DNA of 64,000 bases from Alicyclobacillus mali NBRC 102425 (GTDB lineage Bacteria > Bacillota > Bacilli > Alicyclobacillales > Alicyclobacillaceae): positions 1 to 64,000 of the forward strand of contig NZ_BCSG01000020.1 in NCBI RefSeq assembly GCF_001570745.1, read 5' to 3'. Under the pieces are notes generated by a model. That model was not told the DNA's origin, made no database searches, and was given only the letters and a program-made list of their open reading frames with translations. Each line of letters starts with the position of its first letter. Position 1 is the stretch's first letter. The translations under genes were made by a program, and so were the position numbers. Below, piece after piece: positions 8,799 through 16,663 of the stretch.

Positions 8799-11213
8799 TC
8801 AACCGATCCGCTGGGCATTGACGTCGAGCACGGCGGAGCCGCCCAGCCGATTCATCTTCTCTTTCACCAATCGGTACGCGCGCACGACGTCCTCTTTCAC
8901 ATCCTGCCACGCCGCGTACTTCATCACAACCTGGTACCGATACACGTTGTCGATCCGCCGAATGCCACTTGGCCCCGCCGGCAGCACGGTCAAGGACGCC
9001 GCGGAGGGCGAACGCGCGAGCTCCCGCTCGAACCTCGCCGCCGCGCCGCGCGCCAGCCGCTCCTCCGAATGCGAGGCGAGAAACACCGCCAGTTCACAAA
9101 AGGGCGGATATCGAAAGAATTCGCGGCTCTCCCGCTCGCGTTCGTAGAACATGCGGTAGTCGTGGGACTTCGCCGCTTCGATGGCGCGATGACCGGGCTG
9201 ATACGTCTGGATGAGCGTAATGCCATCCGTGTCTGCGCGCCCGGCCCGTCCCGCCACCTGCGTGAGCAATTGGAATGCGCGCTCGTTGGCTCGATAATCC
9301 GGGAGCGTGAGCATCGCATCCGCCGCCACGACCCCCACCAGCCGGACGCGCGGAAAATCGAGTCCCTTCGCGATCATCTGCGTGCCCACGAGCACGTCCG
9401 CGTCGCCCCGCTGAAATCGGTCGATGATGCTCTCGAGCGCCCCCTTGCGCCGCGTGGTGTCCAGATCCATGCGGAGGACCCTCATCTCGGGCCAAGTGCG
9501 CAGCAGGTGCTGCTCCACCTGCTCGGTTCCGAGGCCATATGGGACAAGCGCATCCTCGCCGCAGGCAGGGCAACGGCGCACGAGCGGCTCCTCGTGCCCG
9601 CAATAGTGGCACAAAAGGACGTGCCCGTCCGCACGCCGGTGAACCGTCAGGTGAATGTCGCAGCGCGGACACTCCATGCTGTGCCCGCACGCCCGGCACA
9701 ACGCCGCGTGCGCGAAACCGCGGCGATTCAGAAACAGGATGGCCTGCATGCCCTCCGACACCGTGCGCTCCAGTTCCGCCGCGAGCCTGCGGCTGAAAAT
9801 CGACCGGTTTCCCGCGCGCAACTCCTCGCGCATGTCGATCACGTCCACGGGCGGCAGCGGCCGTCGATTTGCCCGAACCGGCAGGGAGACAAGCCTCGCG
9901 CCGCCTCGTTCCACCCGAAACATGGACGCGAGCGACGGCGTCGCCGATCCCAAGACTACGAGCGCCCCGGCCTCCCGCGCGCGCCACATGGCCACTTCGC
10001 GCGCGTCGTAGTGGGGCGCATCCTCTTGCTTGTACGACGGCTCGTGTTCCTCATCGATCACGACCAGCCGAAGCTTGCGCATCGGCGCAAAGACCGCCGA
10101 TCTCGCCCCGATGACCACGCTCGCCTCCCCTTCGAGGACCCGCGTCCATTCCTCGCGCCGCTCGCCGAGCGACAGCCCGGAGTGAAGGACCGCAATCTGA
10201 TCTCCGAACCTTCGCTCGAACCTCTGCACGAGCTGGGGTGTCAGGGCGATTTCCGGTACCAATACGAGCGCCTGTCCGCCCTCGTCGACGGCCGCGCGAA
10301 TCAGGTGCATGTACACTTCCGTCTTGCCGCTGCCGGTCACACCGTGCAGCAGCGCCACGCCATGGCCCCCTCGCGCCATCTCGGCCAGTGCGCGCACCGC
10401 CGAGCTCTGGTACAGCGTCAGCTCTGGCCAATCGTCCACCTCTGGCGGCGCAGATTCGCGCTTCGCGCGGCGTTCCACGGCGCCGACCAGCCCCGCCTCG
10501 ACGAGCGGCGTCACCGAAGCCGGTGGATACGCGCGCCGGTCCCAGGGCACCTCTCGCTCCGCCGCAAGTCGCAGCAAGATCTCGGCCTGGCGCCGCGCGC
10601 GGCGGCGCCGGCGTTCCGCCTCGAGGCGCAAAACATCCGCTTCCGCACACGCGACGAGGTACGCGCGCCGCTTCTCGCCGACGGCCTCGTCCACGCGGAT
10701 TTCTTCGCGAACGAACCCTGCCTCCAGCCAAATCCGAACGGTACGCTCGTCCGCCCTCGATCGCGCCCGAATCTCGCTCCACTCGGGTGCACGGTCGGCA
10801 ACGAAGGCAAAAAGCGGGGCATCTTTCACGTCGTTCGGGACGCGCCCTTCCGAATTCGGCACGACCACCTTGCGCACGCGCACGCGAAACGCGCCGGGCA
10901 GGACGGCCGATACCGCCTCCGGCAGCGTCGCCGCGTACCGATCGCACAGCCACTCCGCCATGCGCATCTGATGAGGCGTCAACACCGGGACGCGATCGAT
11001 CACCCGCGCGAGCGCGCGAAGACCTCGGGTATCGACGTCCTCCCGCACCGCCCAGACGATGCCGGATCGGACCGACTCCCGCATCGGCACCACCACCCTG
11101 GCTCCGGGCGACACATCCACGCCAGGCGGAATCACGTAATCGAACCGCTTGTCCAAGAAGAGGGCCGTCCCCTCGACCACGACCTCCGCGACGCGGGCGG
11201 TGCCTCGGGTCAT
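8799..11213 (-). CDS. priA: Primosomal replication-restart helicase
   Basis: 3'-to-5' superfamily 2 helicase that reloads the replisome at stalled forks. The 804-residue protein has the 3'BD N-terminal domain, Walker A HGVTGSGKTEVY, the DEEH Walker B box, and a cysteine-rich zinc insertion with paired CxxC motifs (CRACG, CPRC, CHYCG, CPACG). The GQMIAKG-type helicase motif appears as GTQMIAKGLDFP. Its ATG overlaps the coaBC stop (ATGA). Confidence 0.97.
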   Translation of the reverse strand: MTRGTARVAEVVVEGTALFLDKRFDYVIPPGVDVSPGARVVVPMRESVRSGIVWAVREDVDTRGLRALARVIDRVPVLTPHQMRMAEWLCDRYAATLPEAVSAVLPGAFRVRVRKVVVPNSEGRVPNDVKDAPLFAFVADRAPEWSEIRARSRADERTVRIWLEAGFVREEIRVDEAVGEKRRAYLVACAEADVLRLEAERRRRRARRQAEILLRLAAEREVPWDRRAYPPASVTPLVEAGLVGAVERRAKRESAPPEVDDWPELTLYQSSAVRALAEMARGGHGVALLHGVTGSGKTEVYMHLIRAAVDEGGQALVLVPEIALTPQLVQRFERRFGDQIAVLHSGLSLGERREEWTRVLEGEASVVIGARSAVFAPMRKLRLVVIDEEHEPSYKQEDAPHYDAREVAMWRAREAGALVVLGSATPSLASMFRVERGGARLVSLPVRANRRPLPPVDVIDMREELRAGNRSIFSRRLAAELERTVSEGMQAILFLNRRGFAHAALCRACGHSMECPRCDIHLTVHRRADGHVLLCHYCGHEEPLVRRCPACGEDALVPYGLGTEQVEQHLLRTWPEMRVLRMDLDTTRRKGALESIIDRFQRGDADVLVGTQMIAKGLDFPRVRLVGVVAADAMLTLPDYRANERAFQLLTQVAGRAGRADTDGITLIQTYQPGHRAIEAAKSHDYRMFYERERESREFFRYPPFCELAVFLASHSEERLARGAAARFERELARSPSAASLTVLPAGPSGIRRIDNVYRYQVVMKYAAWQDVKEDVVRAYRLVKEKMNRLGGSAVLDVNAQRIG

Positions 11214-12427
11214 ACGGGCCGCTCACCGTCCGACACGCGAAGGACCTGTCTCACGCGGGTCAAGATGTGATCCGCCACCCTGTGCTTTTCCATGACCGGC
11301 AGCGCCTCGGCCGATCCGTCCTTCGCGATGAGGGTCACCTGGTTGGTGTCCACCTCGAAGCCTGCACCAGGCTTCGTCACGTCGTTCACCACGATGAGGT
11401 CCAGGCCCTTTTCCGCGAGCTTGCGCCGGGCATGTTCCACCGGCGTGTCCGTCTCCGCCGCGAAGCCCACCACTACCTGACCGGGGCGCTTCGCGCGGCT
11501 CACCGTGAGCAGAATGTCGGGCGTCTCGACGAGATCCAGTTTCAACGGGCCTTGCGACTTTTTCCATTTATGATCCAGGGCACGGGCGGGGCGAAAGTCC
11601 GCCGGCGCCGCGGCGGAGATGAACGCGTCCGCCTCGGCAAAGAACTCGCTCACCGCATGCAGCATCTGTTCGGTCGAGCGGACGTAGATCATCCGCGCGC
11701 CTGGCACTGGCTTGAGGTGCGTGGGACCCGAAATGAGGGTCACCCGCGCCCCACGGCGTGCGGCCTGTTCGGCCAACGCGTATCCCATCTTGCCGCTCGA
11801 GCGATTGGTGAGGTAGCGGACGGGATCGATGTCCTCGACCGTGGGCCCCGCGGTGATGAGAATAGACAGGCCATCCAGGTCCTGCTCCTGATGGAGCACG
11901 GCTTCAATCACGTCCGCGATGTCCTCGGGTTCCGGCATGCGCCCACGGCCGGTGTAGCCGCAGGCGAGCGGCCCCTCGCCCGGATCCAGAACGAGCGTCC
12001 CCCGGCGGCGGAGAATGTCCAAGTTCTCCTGCACAGCGGGATGGTCAAACATATGAACGTTCATCGCCGGCGCCACGACCGTGGGGCAGGTCGCGGCAAG
12101 CGCGGTGGTCGTGACCATGTCGTCCGCCAGGCCGTGCGCCAGTTTGGCGATGAGGTTGGCCGTCGCAGGCGCGATGACGTACAGATCTGCGCGATCCGCC
12201 ACCGCGATATGGGCAATCTCCGACGGATTCGGCTCCGCGAACGTGTCGAAGATCACCGGGTGCTTGGTCAGGGCCTGCAGGGTGAGCGGCTGAATGAACC
12301 GGGTCGCGTGTTCGGTCATCAGCACCTGCACCTCGTAACCGCGCTTCACCAGGAGTGAACATAGATTCGCGGACTTGTACGCCGCAATGCCTCCTCCCAC
12401 CCCGACGAGGATGGTCTTTTTGTCCAT
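11210..12427 (-). CDS. coaBC: Bifunctional phosphopantothenoylcysteine decarboxylase/synthase
   Basis: Carries out two coenzyme A steps: ligation of cysteine to 4'-phosphopantothenate (CoaB) and FMN-dependent decarboxylation (CoaC). The N-terminal flavoprotein half has GVGGGIAAYKS, the PAMNVHMF active-site motif and a catalytic cysteine in ACGYTGRGRM. The C-terminal CoaB half begins near the conserved NRSSGKMGYALA. At 405 residues it is standard. AAGGGAGGG precedes the ATG. It lies between rpoZ and priA. Confidence 0.97.
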   Translation of the reverse strand: MDKKTILVGVGGGIAAYKSANLCSLLVKRGYEVQVLMTEHATRFIQPLTLQALTKHPVIFDTFAEPNPSEIAHIAVADRADLYVIAPATANLIAKLAHGLADDMVTTTALAATCPTVVAPAMNVHMFDHPAVQENLDILRRRGTLVLDPGEGPLACGYTGRGRMPEPEDIADVIEAVLHQEQDLDGLSILITAGPTVEDIDPVRYLTNRSSGKMGYALAEQAARRGARVTLISGPTHLKPVPGARMIYVRSTEQMLHAVSEFFAEADAFISAAAPADFRPARALDHKWKKSQGPLKLDLVETPDILLTVSRAKRPGQVVVGFAAETDTPVEHARRKLAEKGLDLIVVNDVTKPGAGFEVDTNQVTLIAKDGSAEALPVMEKHRVADHILTRVRQVLRVSDGERPV

Positions 12428-12463
12428 ACCGCACCCTCCCTTGGCTCCTGCCGTTCATGACAA

Positions 12464-12494
12464 GAGGCAGAACAACGCGCGGTTGTCCTGCCTC
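12464..12494 (-). other. Strong hairpin between rpoZ and coaBC
   Basis: On the minus strand, GAGGCAGGACAAC pairs with GTTGTTCTGCCTC (13 pairs including one G-U) around the loop CGCGC. No T-run follows, only TTGTC, so it is not a classical intrinsic terminator. It may weaken read-through from rpoZ into coaBC or protect a processed 3' end. Confidence 0.6.
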
Positions 12495-12516
12495 ATCGCC
12501 CGATCACGGATCTGCG

Positions 12517-12717
12517 TCATTCGCCGTACGAATTCTTGCCGCGAACGACGCCGTCGTGAATTTCCCAGAGCGCGCGGCTCACGTTCCGCGTCGTCGACGC
12601 GCCGGGCTGGTTGAGCGTCTCGTTCTGCAGCTTCCGCGCGCGCTTCGCCGCGAGCACGACGAGCGCATACTTGCTGTTGCACCGATCCAGGAGTCGATCA
12701 ATGGACGGATAGATCAA
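12517..12717 (-). CDS. rpoZ: RNA polymerase omega subunit
   Basis: Small RNA polymerase subunit that helps assemble beta-prime. The 66-residue protein starts [20 protein letters not shown] and contains the conserved AAKRARKLQ segment, both typical of Firmicutes omega. The start is TTG with GGGGTGACC upstream. In Bacillus, gmk directly precedes rpoZ; here only about 120 bases separate it from yicC, so gmk is absent from this place. Confidence 0.95.
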   Translation of the reverse strand: MIYPSIDRLLDRCNSKYALVVLAAKRARKLQNETLNQPGASTTRNVSRALWEIHDGVVRGKNSYGE

Positions 12718-12837
12718 CGACGGTCACCCCATATCGAAATACCGCCTCAACGGGCGGATACGAATGCTCAAGTCTTCTCAAGTCACGCGACGCTTCCTTA
12801 CATTGTACATGGATCTTGGAGCAAAGGAAAGAGCGCA

Positions 12838-13716
12838 CTACTCCACGTTCTGCGCCTGCTCGCGCAGCTTCTCAATGAGGGCTTTCATCTCCACCACGTG
12901 TCGGCTGATCTCGGCGTCCTGCGACTTCGACGCAATGGTGTTCACCTCGCGGTGCATTTCCTGCACCAGGAAGTCGAGCCGCCTCCCAACCGGTTCCGCG
13001 CGTTCAAGATCGCTGCGCATCGCCTGAACGTGGGCCTCGAGCCGCACCAGCTCCTCGTCGATCGCGACGCGATCGGCAAACAGCGCGACTTCCTGCGCAA
13101 GTCGCGCGTCGTCGACCGAAATGCCAAGCTCCGACACCCTGGCCAGAAGTGACGCGCGATACGCAGCGACAGACGCCGGCGCACGCTGCCGGATGGCGCG
13201 AAGATGGGCCTCCACGTCGTCGAGGTAGCCGACGCACGCCCGGGCGAGATCGCCCCCTTCGCGCTCGCGCATGGCGACGAGTTTGTCGATCGCGGCATTC
13301 ACGAGATCTCCGAGGGACGAGACGGCCTCTTCCTCGGATAAGGCAGCAGGGCGCACCGAGACGGCGCCGGGAAACGTCAGCCACTGGCGGGCCGAGCGCG
13401 GATCAAACGGAACGCCGAGTTTGTGGCACAGCGTCTGATCCGCCTCGACGAGCGCGTCGACAAGCGCCCAATCGACGTACACCTGCCCCGCCGCTGCGCC
13501 CGTGCCTGCCAGTGAGACGGCGATATCGACGCGGCCGCGCTGCAACTGACCCCTGACGCGATCCCGCACGGCCACCTCGGCGAACGACCAGTCGCGCGGC
13601 AGGCGCACCGAAACCTCGAGGAAGCGATGATTCACGGACTTCGCCTCAACCACCACGTCATACGGCCCCACGCGGCCCTCCGCGCGGCCAAAACCTGTCA
13701 TGCTGCGAATGCCCAC
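12838..13716 (-). CDS. yicC: YicC/YloC-family endoribonuclease
   Basis: The family was long annotated as a stress-induced protein; YicC and YloC are now known to have endoribonuclease activity. The 292-residue protein opens with the family signature RSMTGFGRAE and contains EAKSVNHRFLEVSVRLP. It ends in a helical DUF1732 segment with LDFLVQEMHREVNTIASKS. A GTG at 13716 with AGGGGGCGGG upstream is used; the ATG at codon 6 is possible. A good housekeeping promoter lies about 35 bases upstream. Confidence 0.93.
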   Translation of the reverse strand: MGIRSMTGFGRAEGRVGPYDVVVEAKSVNHRFLEVSVRLPRDWSFAEVAVRDRVRGQLQRGRVDIAVSLAGTGAAAGQVYVDWALVDALVEADQTLCHKLGVPFDPRSARQWLTFPGAVSVRPAALSEEEAVSSLGDLVNAAIDKLVAMREREGGDLARACVGYLDDVEAHLRAIRQRAPASVAAYRASLLARVSELGISVDDARLAQEVALFADRVAIDEELVRLEAHVQAMRSDLERAEPVGRRLDFLVQEMHREVNTIASKSQDAEISRHVVEMKALIEKLREQAQNVE

Positions 13717-13751
13717 ATTCCCGCCCCCTGACCGCGTGTCATCTGGTCAGG

Positions 13752-13780
13752 ATTGTACCGATGGCGGGACGGATTGGCAA
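13752..13780 (-). promoter_or_regulatory. Sigma-A-type promoter for yicC-rpoZ operon
   Basis: Minus strand: TTGCCA (13775-13780), 17-base spacer, TACAAT (13752-13757). Each hexamer differs from consensus at one position and the spacing is ideal. It sits directly after the stop codon of the P-type ATPase gene and before yicC, so it gives the yicC block its own transcription start. Confidence 0.72.
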
Positions 13781-16501
13781 TCAAGCGGCCGCGTCCGAGC
13801 CGGATCGCTGCTGGAACTTGTGCAGCCGGTTCCGCCCCATGCGGCGCACCGAGAGCGCGAACGATGGCACGGCGGCCGCCACAAGGACCATCGCCCAATC
13901 GCCCAGGCCGAGTGGCGTCGTGTGGAACACCTCGGCCATGCGAGGCACGTACATGGTGCAGGCGAACAGCGCGACGGAGGACAGCACGGCCAAAAGCAGC
14001 CAGATGTTCTCAAGCGGGTTGCGCCGCAGGATGCCGCCCTCCAGGCTTCGGGAATCAAAGACGAGAATCAGTTGGGCCATGGTGAGGGTCGCGTACGCCA
14101 TCGTTTGCGCGTGTGCCAATTCGGCTCCTTGGTGCAGCGACCACGCAAAGACCGCAAGTGTCGCGAGGCCGATCAGCACGCCGCGGGACAAGATTTTGAC
14201 GGCCATGCCGCGCGCGAAAATGCCCTCGTGCACGTTTCTCGGCGGGCGGCTCATGATGTCGTCCTCGGGCGCATCGACGCCGAGCGCGATGGCGGGCAGT
14301 CCGTCCGTGACCAGGTTGACCCAGAGGATTTGAATCGGCGTCAGAGGCAGCGGCCAGCCGGCCAGCATGGCCAGGAACATCGTCAGAATTTCGCCCACGT
14401 TCGACGCGAGCAGGTAGCGGATGAACTTCTTGATGTTGTCGTAGATGGCGCGCCCCTCTTCCACCGCGGCCACGATGGTGGCGTAGTTGTCGTCAGCGAG
14501 GATGAGGCTGGACGCCTCCTTCGCCACATCCGTCCCGCTCTGCCCCATGGCGATGCCGATATCCGCCTGTTTGATGGCCGGAGCATCGTTCACGCCATCG
14601 CCCGTCATGGCGACAACCTCGTGATTCGCTTGGAGCGCCCGCACAATGCGCAGTTTGTGTTCCGGCGTCACCCGCGCGTAGACGTAGGTGTCGCGCACGA
14701 GATTGGACAGGCGCTTATCGTCCACGCGCTCGAGATCCGCGCCTGTGAGCACGCGCCCACCGGGAGGAAGGATGTCAAGTTGCTTCGCGATGGCGGTGGC
14801 CGTCGCCTGGTGATCGCCCGTAATCATCACCGTGCGGATGCCGGCCGACTTCGCTTTGGCAATCGCCGATTTTGCCTCGTCTCGCGGCGGATCGATCATG
14901 CCGCAGATGCCCACGAAAACGAGCTCCGACTCCCAATCCGACTGGCGCGCTTCCTCGGACGAGCGGAACCGGCGATAGGCGAAACCGAGGTTGCGCAGCG
15001 CGCGTGAGGCCATCTGGTCGTTGGCCGAGGCAATCTCCTTTCGTAACGTCTGCCCCAGGGGTTCCTCCCGATTGCCGAGCAGCACATGTGTGCATCGCTC
15101 CAAAAGGACGTCCGGCGCCCCTTTGACGAACGAGAACCAGTCTTCGCCCGAGCGGACCAGCACGCTCATCATTTTCCGATCCGCGTCAAAGGGCCGTTCG
15201 TCGACGCGCTCATAAACGCTGTCGGGGCGCGCAAAGCCAGCCTTATGAGCAAGCACGAGCAGGGCAATTTCCGTCGGATCGCCCTTGACCGTCTGCGCTG
15301 TCGCGCCGTCCGCGCCTGCCTCAAGGTGCGCTTGGTTGCATACCGCGGCGATCTCGACCAAACTTTTCAGCGCGGCCCTCCGCCCCGGTTCAATCCGGCG
15401 GCCATTCGCGACAAACTCGCCGTGCAACTGATGCCCCGATCCCGTCACATCCACGTACAGACCATCCGCGTACATCTGTGTGACGGTCATCTTGTTCTGC
15501 GTGAGCGTGCCCGTCTTATCAGAACAAATCACCGTGGCGCATCCCAGCGTTTCCACCGACGGGAGTCGGCGCACAATGGCGTTCCGCTTGATCATCCGCT
15601 GCACGCCGAGCGCGAGCGCGATGGTGACAATGGCCGGGAGCCCCTCCGGAATTGCCGCGACGGCGAGCGACACGCCCGCCAAAAACATCTCATACAGCGC
15701 GTGTCCGTGCATCACGCCCGCCACCACCACGAGCACCGTGATGCCGAGCGAGATCCAGACCAGCGTTTTCCCAAGCTGATCCAGACGCTTTTGAAGCGGC
15801 GTCTCCTGATCCTCCGATTGATCAATCAAATCCGCGATTTTCCCCATCTCCGTCTGCATTCCGATGGCCGTAACGGCGTATTCCGCCCTGCCTCGGGTCA
15901 CCATGGTGCCCATGTACACCATGTTCCGCCGATCCGCGAGCGGGCTGTCCGCTGCCACCCTGACGCGCGGATCCTTCATCACCGGCACCGATTCGCCGGT
16001 GAGCGCCGACTCCTCCACTTCGAGCGATCGCGCCCGAACGATTCGTCCGTCCGCGGGGACGCGATCGCCATCCTCCAACAGCACGATGTCTCCGGGAACC
16101 AGCTCTTTCGCGGACACCTCCACCACTGCGCCGCCGCGCCGAACCTTCGCCACAGGCGCCGTGAGCTCCTTGAGCGCCTTGAGCGAGCGCTCGGCCCGCA
16201 CTTCCTGCACAAAGCCGAGGATACCGTTCAGGAACACGATGGCGACGATGGTGATGGCATCTGTGTATTCACCCAAGAGTCCCGAAATGAGCGTGGCGGC
16301 GATGAGCACGAGCGTCATGAAGTCGCGAAACTGGTTGAAGAAGACCGTCAACAACGACACCTTGTTCCCGTCGTGCAACAGGTTCAACCCGTGCAATTCT
16401 CGCCGCCTGTCCACTTCTGCTTGGGAGAGCCCGTCGAGCGACGTCTCGAGTCCCGCGAGGCATTCGGCCTCGCTGTGCGCATGCCACGTTTGTTGTTCCA
16501 C
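13781..16501 (-). CDS. yloB: P-type cation-transporting ATPase, calcium pump (SERCA-like)
   Basis: P2A-type ATPase exporting cations, most likely calcium by similarity to B. subtilis YloB. It has the cation-site motif AIPEGLPAIV in TM4, the phosphorylated aspartate in CSDKTGTLTQNKM, the nucleotide-domain KGAPD motif, and the hinge TGDGVNDAPA. An N-terminal cation-ATPase domain, actuator motif TGES and C-terminal membrane segments are all present. The GTG at 16501 has AAGGGG eight bases upstream and gives about 906 residues; an ATG at 16537 extends the frame but lacks a ribosome-binding site. It is divergent from rqcH. Confidence 0.93.
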   Translation of the reverse strand: MEQQTWHAHSEAECLAGLETSLDGLSQAEVDRRRELHGLNLLHDGNKVSLLTVFFNQFRDFMTLVLIAATLISGLLGEYTDAITIVAIVFLNGILGFVQEVRAERSLKALKELTAPVAKVRRGGAVVEVSAKELVPGDIVLLEDGDRVPADGRIVRARSLEVEESALTGESVPVMKDPRVRVAADSPLADRRNMVYMGTMVTRGRAEYAVTAIGMQTEMGKIADLIDQSEDQETPLQKRLDQLGKTLVWISLGITVLVVVAGVMHGHALYEMFLAGVSLAVAAIPEGLPAIVTIALALGVQRMIKRNAIVRRLPSVETLGCATVICSDKTGTLTQNKMTVTQMYADGLYVDVTGSGHQLHGEFVANGRRIEPGRRAALKSLVEIAAVCNQAHLEAGADGATAQTVKGDPTEIALLVLAHKAGFARPDSVYERVDERPFDADRKMMSVLVRSGEDWFSFVKGAPDVLLERCTHVLLGNREEPLGQTLRKEIASANDQMASRALRNLGFAYRRFRSSEEARQSDWESELVFVGICGMIDPPRDEAKSAIAKAKSAGIRTVMITGDHQATATAIAKQLDILPPGGRVLTGADLERVDDKRLSNLVRDTYVYARVTPEHKLRIVRALQANHEVVAMTGDGVNDAPAIKQADIGIAMGQSGTDVAKEASSLILADDNYATIVAAVEEGRAIYDNIKKFIRYLLASNVGEILTMFLAMLAGWPLPLTPIQILWVNLVTDGLPAIALGVDAPEDDIMSRPPRNVHEGIFARGMAVKILSRGVLIGLATLAVFAWSLHQGAELAHAQTMAYATLTMAQLILVFDSRSLEGGILRRNPLENIWLLLAVLSSVALFACTMYVPRMAEVFHTTPLGLGDWAMVLVAAAVPSFALSVRRMGRNRLHKFQQRSGSDAAA

Positions 16502-16559
16502 CGAGCACACCCCTTCGTCAACTTGTCTCGTAATCATCTATGCGAAGGAAGGAGTGAAC

Positions 16560-16646
16560 ATGTCCGAGCGAGGAGCACTGGCGGACGACCTTTGTCAAGA
16601 AATCACCGCGCCGAATTGGGGAAACTGCGGTATACTGGCTTCGTGA
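16560..16646 (+). CDS. Candidate 28-residue small protein upstream of rqcH
   Basis: A short frame beginning MSERGALADDLCQEI and ending about 17 bases before the rqcH start. GGAAGGAGTGAAC precedes its ATG, a stronger ribosome-binding site than most long genes here have. No family is recognised and there is no membrane segment. Two cysteines lie at residues 12 and 24. It could be a leader peptide coupled to rqcH, or a chance frame. A TATACT at 16631 lies inside it. Confidence 0.4.
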   Translation: MSERGALADDLCQEITAPNWGNCGILAS

Positions 16647-16663
16647 AGAGAGGAGCATCGAGC

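Noticed and set aside
8352-11270. Plus-strand open frame of 972 codons
   Set aside because: Antisense shadow of def and priA; no ribosome-binding site and no recognisable domain.
16608-16636. TATACT at 16631 as the rqcH promoter
   Set aside because: No -35 box or extended -10 at the right distance; listed only as a note.
15086-16663. Extension of rqcH upstream by about 526 codons
   Set aside because: This part is antisense to the P-type ATPase. The NFACT-N domain starts at 16664 with a proper ribosome-binding site.
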